From Methanosarcina flavescens (GTDB lineage: Archaea > Halobacteriota > Methanosarcinia > Methanosarcinales > Methanosarcinaceae), in the NCBI RefSeq assembly GCF_001304615.2, contig NZ_CP032683.1:310001-374000 (forward strand): DNA of 64,000 bases, read 5' to 3'. The translations under genes were made by a program, and so were the position numbers. This document shows positions 63,170-64,000 of this stretch, piece after piece (position 1 is the first letter of the stretch; each line of letters begins with the position of its first letter). The notes beneath the pieces were generated by a model, which was not told where the DNA came from, searched no databases, and saw nothing but the letters and a program-made list of their open reading frames with translations.

Positions 63170-63835
63170 ATGAGCGGAAAAACAGAACCAGACAGGGAAC
63201 AGACAGAATTCAGAAGCGCAGTCGTGCTGGCGGGTGGCAGGGGCAGGCGAATTGGCATGGTTGAAAAATCCCTTCTAAAATTCGAAGAAAAAACTATTCT
63301 TGAACGCCTGCTAGAAAGCCTTTTCCGGGCTGTGGACGAAGTTATTCTCTCAGTCCGGGACAAAACCCAGGAAGAAAAGTTCAGACCTGCGCTTGAAAAA
63401 TTCCCTGCGTGCGAGATCCGTTTCTGTTTTGATACCCTGAAAGACGCCGGCCCCCTTGAAGGCATCCGGGCGGGACTGCTAGAATCCAGAGCAGAATACT
63501 CTTTTGTCTGCGCGGGGGATATGCCTTTTGTAAATTCCAGAGTTGTAGACCTGCTGTTTGAGAAAGCAAGTGGGCACGATGCTGCCCTTCCTAAATGGGA
63601 GAATAAGAAGTTTGAATCTCTGCATGCGGTTTATTCAAAGAAACTGATTCCTGAAATCGAAAAAGCCTTTGAGAGAGAAAAAAGATCTGTACTTGCGCCG
63701 GTTTTTGAAATGAAGGATGTAGTGTTTGTTGAGGTTTCGGAAATTAGGGAGATTGATCCTGAATTAAGGACTTTTGTGAATATTAACACGGTTGAGGATA
63801 TGAGAATTATTATAGGGTCTATGAGTAAAAAATAA
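63170..63835 (+). CDS. mobA: Molybdenum cofactor guanylyltransferase MobA
   Basis: Transfers GMP from GTP to molybdopterin. It has VVLAGGRGRRIGMVEKSLL, the nucleotide-binding signature with the conserved Lys, DAGPLEGIRAGLL, and VCAGDMPFVNSRVV with the metal-binding Asp. 221 residues with a ~14 residue N-terminal extension. It pairs with the MobB-MoaE fusion upstream, and both act in the final steps of bis-MGD synthesis. Confidence 0.93.
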   Translation: MSGKTEPDREQTEFRSAVVLAGGRGRRIGMVEKSLLKFEEKTILERLLESLFRAVDEVILSVRDKTQEEKFRPALEKFPACEIRFCFDTLKDAGPLEGIRAGLLESRAEYSFVCAGDMPFVNSRVVDLLFEKASGHDAALPKWENKKFESLHAVYSKKLIPEIEKAFEREKRSVLAPVFEMKDVVFVEVSEIREIDPELRTFVNINTVEDMRIIIGSMSKK

Positions 63836-64000
63836 GAAACTGAATTAAAAAGTGACTGCATATTCTCAATAATTTCCGAAATATCCAGATGACAGAACTT
63901 TATGTCCTATTCTTTTTGCCTTATATTTCCCAATTATCGCCTAATGTTAATTAGAGTAGGAAAGTATTTAAGTAAAAACTTATATTTTAAAATTTGGCAT

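Overview
The window is from a methanogenic archaeon of the genus Methanosarcina, most like M. mazei, M. acetivorans or M. barkeri; I cannot name the species from sequence alone. The evidence is a complete F420H2 dehydrogenase operon (fpoA to fpoO with a split fpoJ), a coenzyme F420 cluster (cofG, two cofH, cofC), an archaeal lipid geranylgeranyl reductase, a methanogenesis marker 11 gene, archaeal TATA boxes, AGGTGA-type ribosome sites, and long AT-rich spacers full of short tandem and palindromic repeats.

Layout. 1-6200: the 3' end of dnaJ, a repeat-rich spacer with a 120 bp MITE, then two tandem trkA genes and trkH for K+ uptake. 6200-14160, all minus strand: geranylgeranyl reductase with its ferredoxin, cofC, then an operon of ferredoxin, CrtI-like flavoprotein, cofG, cofH and cofH. 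15128-25376, plus strand: the 13-gene fpo operon, closed by a strong terminator. The F420 genes make the deazaflavin cofactor whose reduced form Fpo oxidises, so cofactor synthesis and use sit back to back.

25900-33070 is an AT-rich accessory island with an OLD-family nuclease, a two-gene operon (DUF488 protein plus a Cys-containing protein of unknown function), two decayed copies of an hsdS 3' end, and between them an MNT/HEPN toxin-antitoxin pair whose MNT gene is cleanly split after codon 7 by an intact IS605-type element (tnpA, tnpB, putative omega RNA). 33250-39430 carries a small secreted protein, two divergent helical-repeat (HEAT-like) proteins and two small proteins. 39600-40550 holds two related ~190 nt units, each with a TATA box about 26 nt upstream and complementary ends; I read them as paralogous structured RNA genes.

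41026-44436 is a MacB/LolD-type ABC exporter operon with a CARDB-type extracellular protein. 44836-46236 is a Na+/alanine symporter gene with an in-frame TAG. PEP synthase, two tiny zinc-ribbon proteins, a Ca2+/cation antiporter and two paralogous GNAT acetyltransferases follow. 53414-53845 is a NikR-like regulator, also with an in-frame TAG, preceded by an inverted repeat over its promoter. The right end has an FKBP isomerase, tRNA-Ser(TGA), a membrane acyltransferase, an IorA-like TPP enzyme, methanogenesis marker 11, RadC, a MobB-MoaE fusion and MobA.

Most notable: the twin RNA candidates; two in-frame amber codons in otherwise intact genes (Methanosarcina can decode TAG as pyrrolysine); the IS605 insertion whose predicted TnpB guide is antisense to the start of the gene it split; the uncharacterised DUF488 operon beside the OLD nuclease; and three genes (cofG, marker 11, a DUF4177-like small gene) whose conserved reading frames begin without ATG, GTG or TTG.
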